Positions 27,257 through 37,032 of a DNA stretch of 64,000 bases are shown here, piece by piece. Within the stretch, counting starts at the first letter, position 1; every line of letters begins with the position of its first letter. Where the stretch lies: assembly GCF_008124605.1 (NCBI RefSeq), contig NZ_VRYN01000003.1, forward strand, positions 1 to 64,000. The letters run 5' to 3'. Below the pieces are notes generated by a model, which did no database searches, was not told where the DNA came from, and saw only the letters and a program-made list of their open reading frames with translations. Source of the DNA: Halobacterium salinarum DSM 3754. GTDB lineage: Archaea; Halobacteriota; Halobacteria; Halobacteriales; Halobacteriaceae. The position numbers and the translations under genes were made by a program.

Positions 27257-27990
27257 CCGTCGTTGTCAAGCTCGGTGGGAGCGTGATCACGGAGAAAGAC
27301 CAGCCCGAGACGGTCGCCGACGACCGGCTTGCGGGGCTTGCGGGCGCGCTCGCGGACGGCGACATCGACGACCTCGTGGTGGTGCACGGTGCGGGCAGCT
27401 TCGGGCATCCGCGCGCGGCCGCACACGACGTGTCGGCCACCGATGGCGTCCAGGATGCGGCCGCGATCCGCGACATTGCGGGGACGATGGAGGCGCTGAA
27501 CACGGCGGTCGTCGGGGCGCTGGCGGACGCCGGCGTGGCAGCCGTTCCCGTGCACCCGGCGTCAGTCGCGCACCGGACCGCTGACGGCGCGCTGGAGTTT
27601 CCGACGGGGGCGATCGAGACGCTCCTGGACGACGGGTTCGTGCCGGTGTTGCACGGGGACATCATCCCGCACGCCGGCGCGGGCGCGACCATCCTCAGCG
27701 GGGACGAGATCGTGACCCATCTCGCGCGGGCGGTCGACGCCGACCGCGTCGGACTGTGCTCGACGGTGCCCGGCGTCCTCGACGACGACGGCACGGTTAT
27801 CCCGTCGATCACGGCGTTCAGCGATGCGGCCGGCGCGCTCGGAGGCAGCGACGCCACCGACGTGACGGGCGGCATGGCGGGGAAGGTGCGGGCGCTGCTC
27901 GCGTTGGGGTCGCCGGCGTACGTCTTCGGGCCGGCGGGCATGGAGGCGTTCGTTGCCGGCGACGACGTGGGAACGCGGATCAACGGCTAG
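27253..27990 (+). CDS. ipk: Isopentenyl phosphate kinase
   Basis: A 245-residue amino-acid-kinase-fold enzyme. [14 protein letters not shown] opens it, [12 protein letters not shown] supplies the histidine characteristic of IPK, and [19 protein letters not shown] and [14 protein letters not shown] complete the nucleotide site. It phosphorylates isopentenyl phosphate to IPP, the last step of the archaeal (decarboxylation-first) mevalonate route. ATGA coupled to mevalonate kinase. Confidence 0.94.
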
Positions 27991-28056
27991 GCGGCAGACA
28001 CAAGCGTTCCACGGGCGGTAACGCCGTCTCCTGGGGTCGGCGGACAATCCCCGTTG

Positions 28057-28208
28057 TTTTTAACAGCGTGGAGCGTAACCCGCCACAAGCAAGACGTCGC
28101 GGGCGGGCATGCTGTGGCAGCCGACGGCTGCAAGACGCCGCGGGTGGACGCAGCCAGTGCGCGACTGTTTCGAGACACGCGAAACGCGGGTTTCAGTGCT
28201 TCAGAACC
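28057..28208 (+). promoter_or_regulatory. Promoter and structured 5' leader of the RNase J gene
   Basis: TTTTTAA at 28057-28063 is a strong TATA-like box. Transcription starting near 28087 would give an untranslated leader of about 120 nt, unusual in a genome with many leaderless mRNAs. It contains two good hairpins: GCAGCC-GAC-GGCTGC (28117-28131) and GTTTCG-7 nt-CGAAAC (28167-28185). The whole 27991-28208 stretch holds no credible gene. Confidence 0.5.
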
Positions 28209-29555
28209 ATGGAAATCGAAATTGCAACAATCGGCGGCTACGAGGAAGTCGGGCGGCAGATGACTGCCGTGCGCGCGGGCGACGACATCGTGATCTTCGA
28301 CATGGGCCTCAACCTCTCGAAGGTCCTGGTTCACGACAACGTCGAGACAGAGAAGATGCACAGCCTCGACCTGATCGACATGGGCGCGATCCCGGACGAC
28401 CGCGTCATGTCCGACCTCGAAGGCGACGTGAAAGCGATCGTGCCGACACACGGCCACCTCGACCACATCGGGGCGATCTCGAAGCTCGCACACCGCTACG
28501 ACGCGCCCATCGTGGGCAGCCCGTTCACGATCGAGCTCGTGAAAGGCGAGATCGAGAGCGAGCAGAAGTTCGGCGTCGAGAACGACCTCGTGAAGATGGA
28601 GGCCGGCGGCACGATGGAGATCGGCGACCGCTGCGAGCTCGAGTTCGTGCACGTCACACACTCCATCATCGACGCGATCAACCCCGTGCTCCACACGCCG
28701 GAAGGTGCAGTCGTCTACGGCCTGGACAAGCGCATGGACCACGATCCGGTCCTGGAGGACCCGATCGACATGGAGCGGTTCCGCGAGATCGGCCGCGAGG
28801 GCGAGGGCGTCCTCTGTTACATCGAGGACTGCACGAACGCCGGCAAGAAGGGGCGGACGCCATCCGAGAGCACGGCCCGTCGCCACCTCAAAGACGTACT
28901 GACAAGCGTCGCGGACTACGACGGCGGGATCGTCGCCACGACGTTCTCCAGTCACATCTCGCGGGTGTCCTCGCTGGTGGAGTTCGCGAAGGAGATCGGC
29001 CGCGAGCCGATCCTGCTGGGGCGCTCGATGGAGCGGTACTCGGGCACCGCCGAGCGCATGGGCCGCGTGAACTTCCCCGACGACCTCGGGATGTTCGGCC
29101 ACCGGAAGTCCGTTGATCGCGCGTTCAAGCGCGTCATGAACGAGGGCAAGGAGAACTTCCTCCCGATCGTCACCGGCCACCAGGGCGAGCCACAGGCGAT
29201 GCTGACTCGCATGGGGCGCGGCGAGACGCCGTACGACATTGAGGACGGTGACAAGATCATCTTCTCGGCGAGCGTCATCCCCGAGCCGACGAACAAGGGC
29301 CAGCGCTACCAAAGCGAGCAGCTGCTGCGCATGCAGGGCGCGCGCATCTACGACGACATCCACGTCTCGGGCCACCTCCGCGAGGAGGGGCACTACCAGA
29401 TGCTGGACGCGTTGCAGCCCCAGCACCTGATCCCGGCCCACCAGGACATGAAGGGGATGGCACCGTACGCGAAGCTCGCGAAGAGTCAGGGGTACAAGAT
29501 CGGCCGCGACCTGCACATGACAGAGAACGGCAACACCATCCAGCTCGTCGAGTAA
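28209..29555 (+). CDS. rnj: Ribonuclease J-type metallo-beta-lactamase nuclease
   Basis: A 448-residue beta-CASP nuclease. It starts [18 protein letters not shown]; the zinc-binding motif [12 protein letters not shown], then [15 protein letters not shown], and the beta-CASP motifs [25 protein letters not shown] and [15 protein letters not shown] are present. No KH domain precedes the core, so it is RNase J and not the aCPSF1 type. Such enzymes act as 5'-3' exonucleases in archaea. The ATG at 28209 is the family start. Its stop overlaps the GGPP synthase start (TAATG). Confidence 0.92.
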
Positions 29556-30598
29556 TGTCCCAGGAAGCGCGCGAACGGGCAGTGCTCGCGGCGGTCCGTG
29601 AGCGCCGCCAGCAGGTCAACGACGCGATCGACGACGACCTCCCGGTTGCGGAGCCCGAGCGCCTCTACGAGGCGTCCCGGTATATCCTCGAAGCCGGCGG
29701 GAAGCGGCTGCGGCCGGCGGTCCTGTTGTTGACCGCGGAGGCGCTCGCCGACACGAGCGACACGCCCCCCTACCGGGAGTTCCCGGACTGCATCGGCGGC
29801 CACGTCGACGTGATGTCGGCGGCGGTCTCGATCGAGGTGATCCAGTCGTTCACGCTCATCCACGACGACATCATGGACGACGACGACCTGCGCCGAGGGT
29901 CGCCGGCTGTCCACCGTGAGTACGACACCGAGACCGCGATTCTCGCCGGGGACACGCTGTACTCGAAGGCGTTCGAGATCATGCTGGAGACCGGCGCACC
30001 GCCCGAGCGTGGGCTTCGCGCGATGCGGACGCTGGCGGAGACGTGCACCCACATCTGTGAGGGGCAGGCGATGGACATCGACTTCGAGACTCGGGGTGAC
30101 GTGGTCACCGATGAGTACTTGGAAATGGTGGAGCTGAAGACCGCCGTCCTGTACGCGGCCGCCGCGACCCTGCCGGGGTTGTTGCTCTCCGCCGACGAGG
30201 AGACGGTTGAGGCGCTGTACAACTACGGGCTGCGCGTCGGGCAGGCCTTCCAGATTCAGGACGACGTGTTGGACCTCACGGTGCCGTCGGCGGAACTCGG
30301 CAAGCAACGCGGGTCCGACCTGGTTGAGGACAAGACGACGATCATCACGCTGCACGCCGCCGAGCACGGCGTCGACGTCGATGGGCTGCTCGACGCCGAG
30401 GACCCGGCGGATGTCACCGAGGCGGCGGTGCAAGCGGCCGTCCAAGCGCTCCAGGACGCCGGGAGCATCCAGTACGCGAGCGATCTGGCCGAGGACCTCG
30501 TCGAAGAGGGGAAAGCCCACCTCGAGGTGCTCCCCGAGAACGAGGCCCGCCACCGGCTGGAGCAGATCGCGGACTACCTCATCGAGCGCGGGTACTAG
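29555..30598 (+). CDS. idsA: Geranylgeranyl (or farnesyl-geranyl) diphosphate synthase
   Basis: A 347-residue trans-prenyltransferase. ILEAGGKRLRPAVLLL, the first Asp-rich motif IHDDIMDDDDLRRG and the second QIQDDVLDLT are intact, with Lys/Arg of the diphosphate site in GKQRGSDLVEDKTT. It builds the C20 chains of archaeal ether lipids. It is translationally linked to the RNase J gene and lies just after mevalonate kinase and IPK. The chain length (C20 or C25) cannot be told with confidence from the motifs. Confidence 0.93.
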   Translation: MSQEARERAVLAAVRERRQQVNDAIDDDLPVAEPERLYEASRYILEAGGKRLRPAVLLLTAEALADTSDTPPYREFPDCIGGHVDVMSAAVSIEVIQSFTLIHDDIMDDDDLRRGSPAVHREYDTETAILAGDTLYSKAFEIMLETGAPPERGLRAMRTLAETCTHICEGQAMDIDFETRGDVVTDEYLEMVELKTAVLYAAAATLPGLLLSADEETVEALYNYGLRVGQAFQIQDDVLDLTVPSAELGKQRGSDLVEDKTTIITLHAAEHGVDVDGLLDAEDPADVTEAAVQAAVQALQDAGSIQYASDLAEDLVEEGKAHLEVLPENEARHRLEQIADYLIERGY

Positions 30599-30676
30599 AC
30601 CATCCGTCGCAGGGTCGCCGCGGGCAGCGGTGGCCGACCCGCAGCAGTTATTACGCTATCGAGAGCAGCGGCGCAC

Positions 30677-30898
30677 ATGATGAACGACTTCAATGAATTC
30701 CTGAAGCAACGGCCCTACTTCGGTGGGGTCGTCTTCGTCGGCATGGTTCTGGGCGCGGCGCTAGCGTGGGCGGTGCTCCAGCAGCCGGCCGAGTCAGTGC
30801 TGGACGCCGTCAGTGACCCCGGTCTCTGGGTCGTACTTCCGGTGCTCGCGCCGCTACTGTACGTGGCGTACGTCGCGACGGCGAGACAGAACCAGTAG
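30677..30898 (+). CDS. Small two-helix membrane protein
   Basis: A 73-residue protein with a short cytosolic start (NDFNEFLKQRPYFG), one helix GVVFVGMVLGAALAWAVL and a second LWVVLPVLAPLLYVAYVAT. It starts at one of two tandem ATGs (30677, 30680). No family recognised. It sits between GGPP synthase and GluRS on the same strand. Confidence 0.65.
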   Translation: MMNDFNEFLKQRPYFGGVVFVGMVLGAALAWAVLQQPAESVLDAVSDPGLWVVLPVLAPLLYVAYVATARQNQ

Positions 30899-31013
30899 CC
30901 GGCACCGGTAAGTGTGGGCGGTACCGCCGGGAAACACCGCCTCGTGTCGACACCGCGGTTTCGATGCAGGCGAATCCAGCGGGATTTTCACCCCGCAGCG
31001 TGGAGTCGGTGGT

Positions 31014-32774
31014 ATGGACGACGAACTCCGCGAGCGGGTCCGCCGGGCGGCAGAGCGGGCCGCGCTGTTCAACGCGCTGAAACACGGCAGCGACGCACAG
31101 GTCGGAGCCATCATGGGACCGATGATGGGCGAGCACCCCGATTTCAGAGCGCACGGCGACGAGATTCCCGGCGTCATCGCGCCCGTCATCGAGGACGTCA
31201 ACGGGATGAGCGACGACGAGCAGCGCGCGCGCCTCGCGGAACTTGCCCCCGAGGACGTCGAGGAGTTGGACAGCGAAGACGAGGGCGACGACCACGCACT
31301 GCCGGCCCTGCCGAACGCCGAGGCGTACGACGAGGTGCGGATGCGGTGTGCGCCGAACCCCAACGGCCCGTGGCACGTCGGCCACGCCCGGATGCCGTCG
31401 GTCATCGGGACGTACAAGCAGCGATACGACGGCTCGTTCGTCGTTCGGTTCGACGACACGGACCCCGAGACGAAGCGCCCGGACCTCGACGCGTACGACC
31501 AGATCCTCGAGGACCTTTCGTATCTCGGGTTCGAGGCCGACGAGGTGCTGACGGCCAGCGACCGCGTGGAGACGTACTACGAGCACGCCCGCCGGCTCAT
31601 CGGCATGGGCGGCGCGTACACGTGTAGCTGCCCGGGCGCGGAGTTCTCCGATCTGAAAAACAGCGGTGAGGCGTGTCCCCACCGGGACAAAGACCCCGAA
31701 ACCGTCGCCGACGAGTTCGAGGCGATGGTCGACGGCGAGTACAACTCCGGGGAGATGGTGTTGCGCGTGAAAACCGACATCACGCACAAGAACCCCGCGC
31801 TCCGGGACTGGGTTGCGTTCCGCATGGTCGACACCCCCCATCCCCGGGACGCGGCCAGCGGGTACCGCTGCTGGCCGATGCTGGACTTCCAGTCGGGCGT
31901 TGACGACCACCGCACGGGCGTCACGCACATCATTCGCGGCATCGACCTCCAGGACTCCGCGAAGCGCCAGCGGTTCCTCTACGAGTATTTCGGCTGGGAG
32001 TACCCCGAGGTCGTGCACTGGGGGCACGTGCAGTTGGACGCCTACGACGTGGCGATGTCCACATCGACGATCAAAGAGCGCATCGCCGCGGGCGAGCTTG
32101 AGGGGTGGGATGACCCGCGCGCGCCGACCATGCAGAGCATCCGCCGCCGGGGCATCCGCGGGGCGGCCGTCGTGGACGCGATGGTGGAGTTGGGCACGTC
32201 GTCGTCGGACGTCGAGTTGGCGATGTCGGCGGTGTACGCGAACAACCGTGACCTCGTGGACGACACGGCCCCCCGGCAGTTCCTGGTTCGTGACGGCTTC
32301 GAGGCGCGTGGCGAGGGACCCGAGGAGTCACACGAGGCTGTCGAGGTCTCGGTCGACGACGGCCCGGACGAGGCGACACCACAGGTCCACCCCGAGCACC
32401 CCGACCGGGGTGACCGCGAGATCCCCGTCGGGGAGCGCGTGCTCGTGGAGGCCACCGATCTGCCCGCGGCCGGCGACCGCGTCTGGCTGAAGGGCTACGG
32501 GCCGGTGCGATACGACGGCGAGCGCTTCGCGTTCCTCGACGCCGACATCGACATCGTGCGCGAGGAGGGCGTCGACGTGGTGCAGTGGGTGCCCGCCGAG
32601 CACAACGTCGACGTCCGGCTGCGGACCATGGACGGCGACGTGACGGGGTACGCCGAGCCCGGGTTCGCGGATCGAGACGCCGACGAGATCGTGCAGTTCG
32701 TGCGCGTCGGGTTCGCGCGCGTCGACGCCCACCGCGACGGCGGGGCGTCGGTCGCGTACTTCACGCATCCCTGA
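31014..32774 (+). CDS. gltX: Glutamyl-tRNA synthetase, archaeal type
   Basis: A 586-residue class I synthetase of the archaeal/eukaryotic GluRS-GlnRS group. About 100 N-terminal residues are an archaeal helical domain; the HIGH-type motif is PNPNGPWHVGHAR, and the KMSKS equivalent is MSTSTIKE, a divergent form. The C-terminal half is the beta-barrel anticodon-binding domain of this group. Haloarchaea normally charge tRNA-Gln with glutamate and amidate it, so the enzyme is expected to be non-discriminating. An in-frame GTG-type extension before the ATG at 31014 has no homology. Confidence 0.95.
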   Translation: MDDELRERVRRAAERAALFNALKHGSDAQVGAIMGPMMGEHPDFRAHGDEIPGVIAPVIEDVNGMSDDEQRARLAELAPEDVEELDSEDEGDDHALPALPNAEAYDEVRMRCAPNPNGPWHVGHARMPSVIGTYKQRYDGSFVVRFDDTDPETKRPDLDAYDQILEDLSYLGFEADEVLTASDRVETYYEHARRLIGMGGAYTCSCPGAEFSDLKNSGEACPHRDKDPETVADEFEAMVDGEYNSGEMVLRVKTDITHKNPALRDWVAFRMVDTPHPRDAASGYRCWPMLDFQSGVDDHRTGVTHIIRGIDLQDSAKRQRFLYEYFGWEYPEVVHWGHVQLDAYDVAMSTSTIKERIAAGELEGWDDPRAPTMQSIRRRGIRGAAVVDAMVELGTSSSDVELAMSAVYANNRDLVDDTAPRQFLVRDGFEARGEGPEESHEAVEVSVDDGPDEATPQVHPEHPDRGDREIPVGERVLVEATDLPAAGDRVWLKGYGPVRYDGERFAFLDADIDIVREEGVDVVQWVPAEHNVDVRLRTMDGDVTGYAEPGFADRDADEIVQFVRVGFARVDAHRDGGASVAYFTHP

Positions 32775-32787
32775 CCGTCCGCGGCTG

Positions 32788-33261
32788 TCAGGCGAACTGC
32801 ACCCACGCGACGGCGACCAGCACGACCACCGTCAACACCACCTGCATGGCGGCCGACCCGATGACACCGACGGTCGCGTAGCCGGCGCGCCGCGCGCTCG
32901 CCGCGATGTCCATGCTGTCCCGGACGTCGACGACGAACACGACGCCGGCCACGCCGGCTAGCAGCCCCACCGGCCCGGAGACGAGCATCGCGGCGAATCC
33001 GACGCCGCCCGCCAACACCGCGGTCCGGGTGTCGACGCCGCTGGCGCGCGCGCCGATGACGCCCGCCAGCCAGTCAACGAGCATCGCAAGCGTCGCCAGG
33101 CCGGCGAGGGCACCCACCACGAGCACACTCGGTCGCCCGGTCTGCGTCCAGTACAGTCCCACCCCGACGAGCGACAGCAGCCCGCTGGGGAGCAGCGGCA
33201 CCAGGCTGCCGGCGACTCCGAGCACGAGCGCGGCGAACGCTGCGGCGACGAGCGCGTCCAT
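32788..33261 (-). CDS. DUF456 membrane protein
   Basis: A 157-residue protein with about five membrane helices. The start AAAFAALVLGVAGSLVPLLP and the glycine-rich GGVGFAAMLVSGPVGLLAG are typical of DUF456. The function of that family is unknown. It follows the acetyltransferase gene tmcA on the same strand after 25 nt and converges on GluRS. Confidence 0.8.
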   Translation of the reverse strand: MDALVAAAFAALVLGVAGSLVPLLPSGLLSLVGVGLYWTQTGRPSVLVVGALAGLATLAMLVDWLAGVIGARASGVDTRTAVLAGGVGFAAMLVSGPVGLLAGVAGVVFVVDVRDSMDIAASARRAGYATVGVIGSAAMQVVLTVVVLVAVAWVQFA

Positions 33262-33286
33262 ACGCCCGTGGGGGCGGCTGTCGGCT

Positions 33287-35518
33287 TCAGTCTTCGGTGA
33301 ACCGCGCGACTTCCGCGCGGGCGGCCGCGGTGCCGTGGGCCGCCACGAGCGCTTGGAGCGCGTCGCCCAGCGCGCGCATCGCCTGGCTCGCGGAGTGATA
33401 GCCGAGGTCGTCGGCGAGGCCGTCCCACGGCCGGGCTTGCAGGAGCGCGCCGACGAGGAGGCGCTGCTCGTCGGGCGAAAGCAGGTCGGCGTCGCCGGCG
33501 ACGAGGTGGTGGACTGCGAGCCGGCGGAACGGCCGGGGGTCGACGCTGTACATCCCGGGACCGTGGGCGGCACCGGCGACGGTGCGCCAGTCGCGCTCGC
33601 TGAGGGCGAGGCTAGGGGTGGTGGCACAGGCCCGCAGCGCGCCGCGGGCAACGTCCGCGTCGAGGTCGCGAAGCGCGTCCGAGAGCACGCCGCCGATGCG
33701 GTCGGCGAACCAGCCGGCGTGGCGGTCGTGGAGCGCGCGGCCGGCGTCGGAGAGCGCGTCGAGCATGATCGCGGAGTACTCGCCGCTGGTGTCGTTGCGC
33801 GTCGTGGAGAGGTGGACCGTGCTGTAGCCGTTGGCCGCCCAGAACGACAGCAACGCCGGCGTCGCGCCGTAGCCGACGCCGAGCCAGTCGGCGTGGCCGT
33901 CGAACTCCGCCCGGAGTTCGCCAAGCAGCCGCGATCCGAGACCCCGGGAGCGCACTGCGGGGTGGGTTGCGATGCGCAGCACGCGGTAGCCGACCGTGGT
34001 GGCGGCCGCTTCGTCGCGGAGTTGGCTGGTGAGCACGTCCGGGATCATGTTTCCCTTCACGCGCTGCCCGTCGTACATGGCGGCCCGGCGGTCGTCGGCG
34101 AGGCCGCCCTCGCGGGCGAGCAGCGCCACCGACGCGACGTGCCCGTCCGCGACCAGCGCGCGCATCGTGAGGTTCGGGGCGTCCAGCAGGCGCGCCAGGT
34201 CGTTGGGTTCGGTCCGGTAGTGCGCGGAGACGAGCAGCCCGAAGGCCTCCCGGAGCAGGTGCTCGTCGGCAGCGAGGTCGGCCCCCGAGAGCGCGACGTA
34301 CGCGGCGGTGTCGGGCGTGGCGTCCGCGACCAGTGGCTCGACAGCGGGCCGCGCGCCGAGCAGGAGCGCGCGGAACGCCCACGGTTCGATGGGGTCAGTG
34401 CCGGCGTACCGGATGGGGTCGGTCAGCGACGTTTCGTGGACCGTCTGCGTGGCGTCCGCGAGGCGGTCCCGGAACCGCACGTCGAAGCCGCGGCCCGCAC
34501 CCTCGTAGCCGTGGACGGTGGTGGTGAACGCCAGCCGCTGGCAGTCCAGCAGCGATTCCAGCAGGCGCACGGGGATGGCGGCGGCCTCGTCGGCGAAGAC
34601 GGCGTCCGGGTCGCCCGGGAGGTCGGCGGCCGCCGGCGGCTTCGAGAACCGGATGCGGCCGCCGGCGGCGGTTTCGACGGTGTCGCCGTCGCTGGCGAGC
34701 GCGCCGAGGTCGGCAAGCAGCGCGCCGGCGCGAGCGAACAGCTCGGTGGTGTTCCGGCGGCGGGGCGCTGTCACGAGCACGTCGTGGCCCTCGGCGGCGA
34801 GACACGCCGCAGCGAGGCCGGCCACGCTCGATTTGCCGCGGCCGCGGTCGGCGTCCGCGACGACGGCGTGGCCGGGGTCGCGGAGCGCGGCGAACGACGC
34901 GAGTGCGGCGGCCTGGTCGGGGGTCACGCAGGCGTCGATGGCGGCCGCCGGAACGTCCGCCGTCGGTTGTGGGTCCGGGTCGGGGTCCGGGAGCCGGGGG
35001 GCGGGCCGAGTGCGGCCGTCGTCGCTGAGGGTGTCGGTGTCCACGTCGTAGATCGCGATCCCGGGGTGTGCGCGCATCGTGTCGGCGAGCCGGCGGCGGA
35101 ACCGGCCGGTGACGTCGGCGGCGTCGAACGGCGGGACGGCCAATCCCGCGGCGAACGCGCCGTCGCGGGTCGGCCACTCGGCCAGCGGGGGCGCGAGCAC
35201 AACCAGCAGGCCGCCGCCGTCGACAGCACCGACGACGCGCCCGAGCGCGTTCGGCCGGCAGTCCTCGTGGAGATCGACGACGACGGCGCGCTGGGTGGTG
35301 CCAAGCAGGCGGTCGGCGTTCCGCGTGGGCACGTGCTCGCAGGCGAGCGCGTCCTGGGTGGCGACGAGCGTGGTTTCGGACAGCGGGATGGGGAGGCCGT
35401 CGAGGAGCGTGTCGGCGGTCCGAACGCCCGCGGCACGGTCGCCGGCGAGCACGAGCATGCGGCGTTCGTTGGCACGCTCGGCTTCCGCCAGCAGGGCGCG
35501 CGCGGACGAGAGGTGCAT
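33287..35518 (-). CDS. tmcA: tRNA(Met) cytidine acetyltransferase TmcA/Nat10-type
   Basis: A 743-residue fusion of an RNA helicase-like ATPase and a GNAT domain. An N-terminal DUF1726-like part is followed by Walker A ADADRGRGKSSVAGLAA, Walker B-like DAVFADEAAAIP, and the GNAT acetyl-CoA motif IATHPAVRSRGLGSRLLGEL, then a C-terminal tRNA-binding region. It makes N4-acetylcytidine, in E. coli at tRNA-Met wobble, in archaea on tRNA and rRNA. The ATG at 35518 (MHLSSARALL) is used; an in-frame extension to 35668 runs through the region before L7Ae and is rejected. Confidence 0.93.
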   Translation of the reverse strand: MHLSSARALLAEAERANERRMLVLAGDRAAGVRTADTLLDGLPIPLSETTLVATQDALACEHVPTRNADRLLGTTQRAVVVDLHEDCRPNALGRVVGAVDGGGLLVVLAPPLAEWPTRDGAFAAGLAVPPFDAADVTGRFRRRLADTMRAHPGIAIYDVDTDTLSDDGRTRPAPRLPDPDPDPQPTADVPAAAIDACVTPDQAAALASFAALRDPGHAVVADADRGRGKSSVAGLAAACLAAEGHDVLVTAPRRRNTTELFARAGALLADLGALASDGDTVETAAGGRIRFSKPPAAADLPGDPDAVFADEAAAIPVRLLESLLDCQRLAFTTTVHGYEGAGRGFDVRFRDRLADATQTVHETSLTDPIRYAGTDPIEPWAFRALLLGARPAVEPLVADATPDTAAYVALSGADLAADEHLLREAFGLLVSAHYRTEPNDLARLLDAPNLTMRALVADGHVASVALLAREGGLADDRRAAMYDGQRVKGNMIPDVLTSQLRDEAAATTVGYRVLRIATHPAVRSRGLGSRLLGELRAEFDGHADWLGVGYGATPALLSFWAANGYSTVHLSTTRNDTSGEYSAIMLDALSDAGRALHDRHAGWFADRIGGVLSDALRDLDADVARGALRACATTPSLALSERDWRTVAGAAHGPGMYSVDPRPFRRLAVHHLVAGDADLLSPDEQRLLVGALLQARPWDGLADDLGYHSASQAMRALGDALQALVAAHGTAAARAEVARFTED

Positions 35519-35655
35519 GCGCCGGCGGTTGGGCGACCACGCCAAAGGGCGTTTCGTCCGCGGCTGTGCAGCCGTGGCACGGCCGCCCGGCATTGAAAGC
35601 GCTTTTACGGGCGGGCGACCCACTGTTGGGATACAGCCTGCGGGGGTCGATGATG

Positions 35656-35680
35656 CTTGCGGCCGCAAGGTCTTTACTCG
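35656..35680 (+). promoter_or_regulatory. L7Ae operon promoter with adjacent perfect palindrome
   Basis: CTTGCGGCCGCAAG at 35656-35669 is a perfect 14-base palindrome. It directly abuts a TATA-like CTTTACT near 35672-35678, some 45 nt before the L7Ae ATG. A symmetrical site touching the BRE/TATA region is a plausible operator for a dimeric regulator. Confidence 0.45.
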
Positions 35681-35720
35681 GCCAAGAGCGCAAGCCCGTC
35701 CGCGGGATAGGTGAACACAA

Positions 35721-36083
35721 ATGCCAGTATACGTAGACTACGACGTTCCAGCAGACCTCCAGGAGCGAGCCCTCGAATCCCTTGAGGTCGCTCGCGACAC
35801 CGGCAGCGTGAAGAAAGGTACCAACGAGACGACGAAAGCGATCGAGCGCGGCAACGCCGACATCGTGTTCGTCGCCGAGGACGTCTCCCCCGAGGAGATC
35901 GTCATGCACCTCCCGGAGCTCGCCGCAGAGAAAGGCATCGAGGTCGTCTTCGTGGAGACACAGGACGAACTCGGGAACGCCGCCGGCCTCGAAGTTGGCT
36001 CCGCGGCCGCCGCCGTCGTCGCCGCCGGCGACGCCGAAGACGAAATCGAGGACATCTCGACGAAAGTCGAGGACCTCCAATAA
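35721..36083 (+). CDS. rpl7ae: Ribosomal protein L7Ae (K-turn binding protein)
   Basis: A 120-residue protein with [27 protein letters not shown] (in part) and [24 protein letters not shown], the L7Ae RNA-binding signatures. It binds kink-turns in 23S rRNA, box C/D and H/ACA guide RNAs and RNase P. It heads the operon L7Ae-S28e-L24e-NDK. Its box C/D partners Nop5 and fibrillarin are at 45966-47428. Confidence 0.97.
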   Translation: MPVYVDYDVPADLQERALESLEVARDTGSVKKGTNETTKAIERGNADIVFVAEDVSPEEIVMHLPELAAEKGIEVVFVETQDELGNAAGLEVGSAAAAVVAAGDAEDEIEDISTKVEDLQ

Positions 36084-36089
36084 CCAGCC

Positions 36090-36314
36090 ATGAGCGCAGA
36101 GGAATCCGAAGAGGGCGCCACGCCCGCCGAGGTCATCGAGGTCGTCGGAAAGACCGGGATGCACGGCGAGGCGATGCAGGTGAAGTGTCGCATCCAGGAG
36201 GGTGGCAACCAGGGCCGCATCATCACGCGGAACGTCCTGGGCCCCGTCCGAGTTGGTGACGTCATCCAGCTCAAGGAAACGGCCCGCGAAGCGGACTCCA
36301 TCGGTGGTCAGTAA
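36090..36314 (+). CDS. rps28e: 30S ribosomal protein S28e
   Basis: A 74-residue protein. [21 protein letters not shown] and [18 protein letters not shown] are the S28e OB-fold signatures. It starts 6 nt after L7Ae; its stop overlaps the L24e start by one base (TAATG). Confidence 0.96.
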   Translation: MSAEESEEGATPAEVIEVVGKTGMHGEAMQVKCRIQEGGNQGRIITRNVLGPVRVGDVIQLKETAREADSIGGQ

Positions 36315-36502
36315 TGGTCCAGACTCGAAGCTGTGACTACTGTGGCGACGACATCGAACCCGGGACGGGAACGATGTTCGTCCACAACGACGGTAGCACC
36401 GTGCACTTCTGTTCGGCGAAGTGCGAGAAGAACGCCGACCTCGGCCGGGAGCCACGCGACGTCGAGTGGACCGACGAGGAGGAAGTCGAGGAGACGCAAT
36501 GA
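36314..36502 (+). CDS. rpl24e: 50S ribosomal protein L24e
   Basis: A 62-residue zinc protein. The four-cysteine site is visible as [13 protein letters not shown] and [10 protein letters not shown]. The C-terminal tail is acidic. One-base overlap with S28e and ATGA overlap with NDK. Confidence 0.96.
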   Translation: MVQTRSCDYCGDDIEPGTGTMFVHNDGSTVHFCSAKCEKNADLGREPRDVEWTDEEEVEETQ

Positions 36503-36984
36503 CCGATCACGACGAGCGCACGTTCGTGATGGTCAAGCCCGACGGCGTCCAGCGCGGGCTCATCGGCGACATCGTCACCCGACTGGAAACGAAGGGGCTG
36601 AAGATGGTGGGCGGGAAGTTCATGCGGATCGACGAGGAGCTCGCCCACGAGCATTACGCCGAGCACGAGGACAAGCCGTTCTTCGACGGCCTGGTGTCGT
36701 TCATCACGTCCGGGCCCGTGTTCGCGATGGTGTGGGAGGGCGCTGACGCCACCCGCCAGGTCCGCCAGCTGATGGGAGCCACGGACGCCCAGGACGCCGC
36801 GCCGGGCACGATCCGCGGCGACTACGGCAACGACCTCGGGCACAACCTCATCCACGGCAGCGACCACGAGGACGAGGGCGCAAACGAGCGCGAGATCGCG
36901 TTGTTCTTCGACGACGACGAGCTCGTGGACTGGGACCGCGATGCGTCGGCGTGGGTCTACGAGGACCTCGCAGACCACGACTGA
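36499..36984 (+). CDS. ndk: Nucleoside diphosphate kinase
   Basis: A 161-residue NDPK that balances nucleoside triphosphates. [18 protein letters not shown] and the catalytic histidine in [18 protein letters not shown] are present. It is longer than the usual 130-150 residues because of an acidic insertion ([13 protein letters not shown]) near the Kpn loop and an acidic tail. The ATG overlapping the L24e stop is used. Confidence 0.97.
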   Translation: MTDHDERTFVMVKPDGVQRGLIGDIVTRLETKGLKMVGGKFMRIDEELAHEHYAEHEDKPFFDGLVSFITSGPVFAMVWEGADATRQVRQLMGATDAQDAAPGTIRGDYGNDLGHNLIHGSDHEDEGANEREIALFFDDDELVDWDRDASAWVYEDLADHD

Positions 36985-37032
36985 CGCGGCGCTGGTCCGG
37001 CGTTTTCTTGCTGAGTGCTCAGGCGCGCGCAG

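Noticed and set aside
28209..29555. aCPSF1-type beta-CASP protein
   Set aside because: No KH domains precede the catalytic core and length is only 448 residues, as in RNase J.
32906..35596. 896-codon plus-strand frame opposite tmcA
   Set aside because: Val/Arg/Gly-rich with no domain; the minus strand encodes a complete TmcA.
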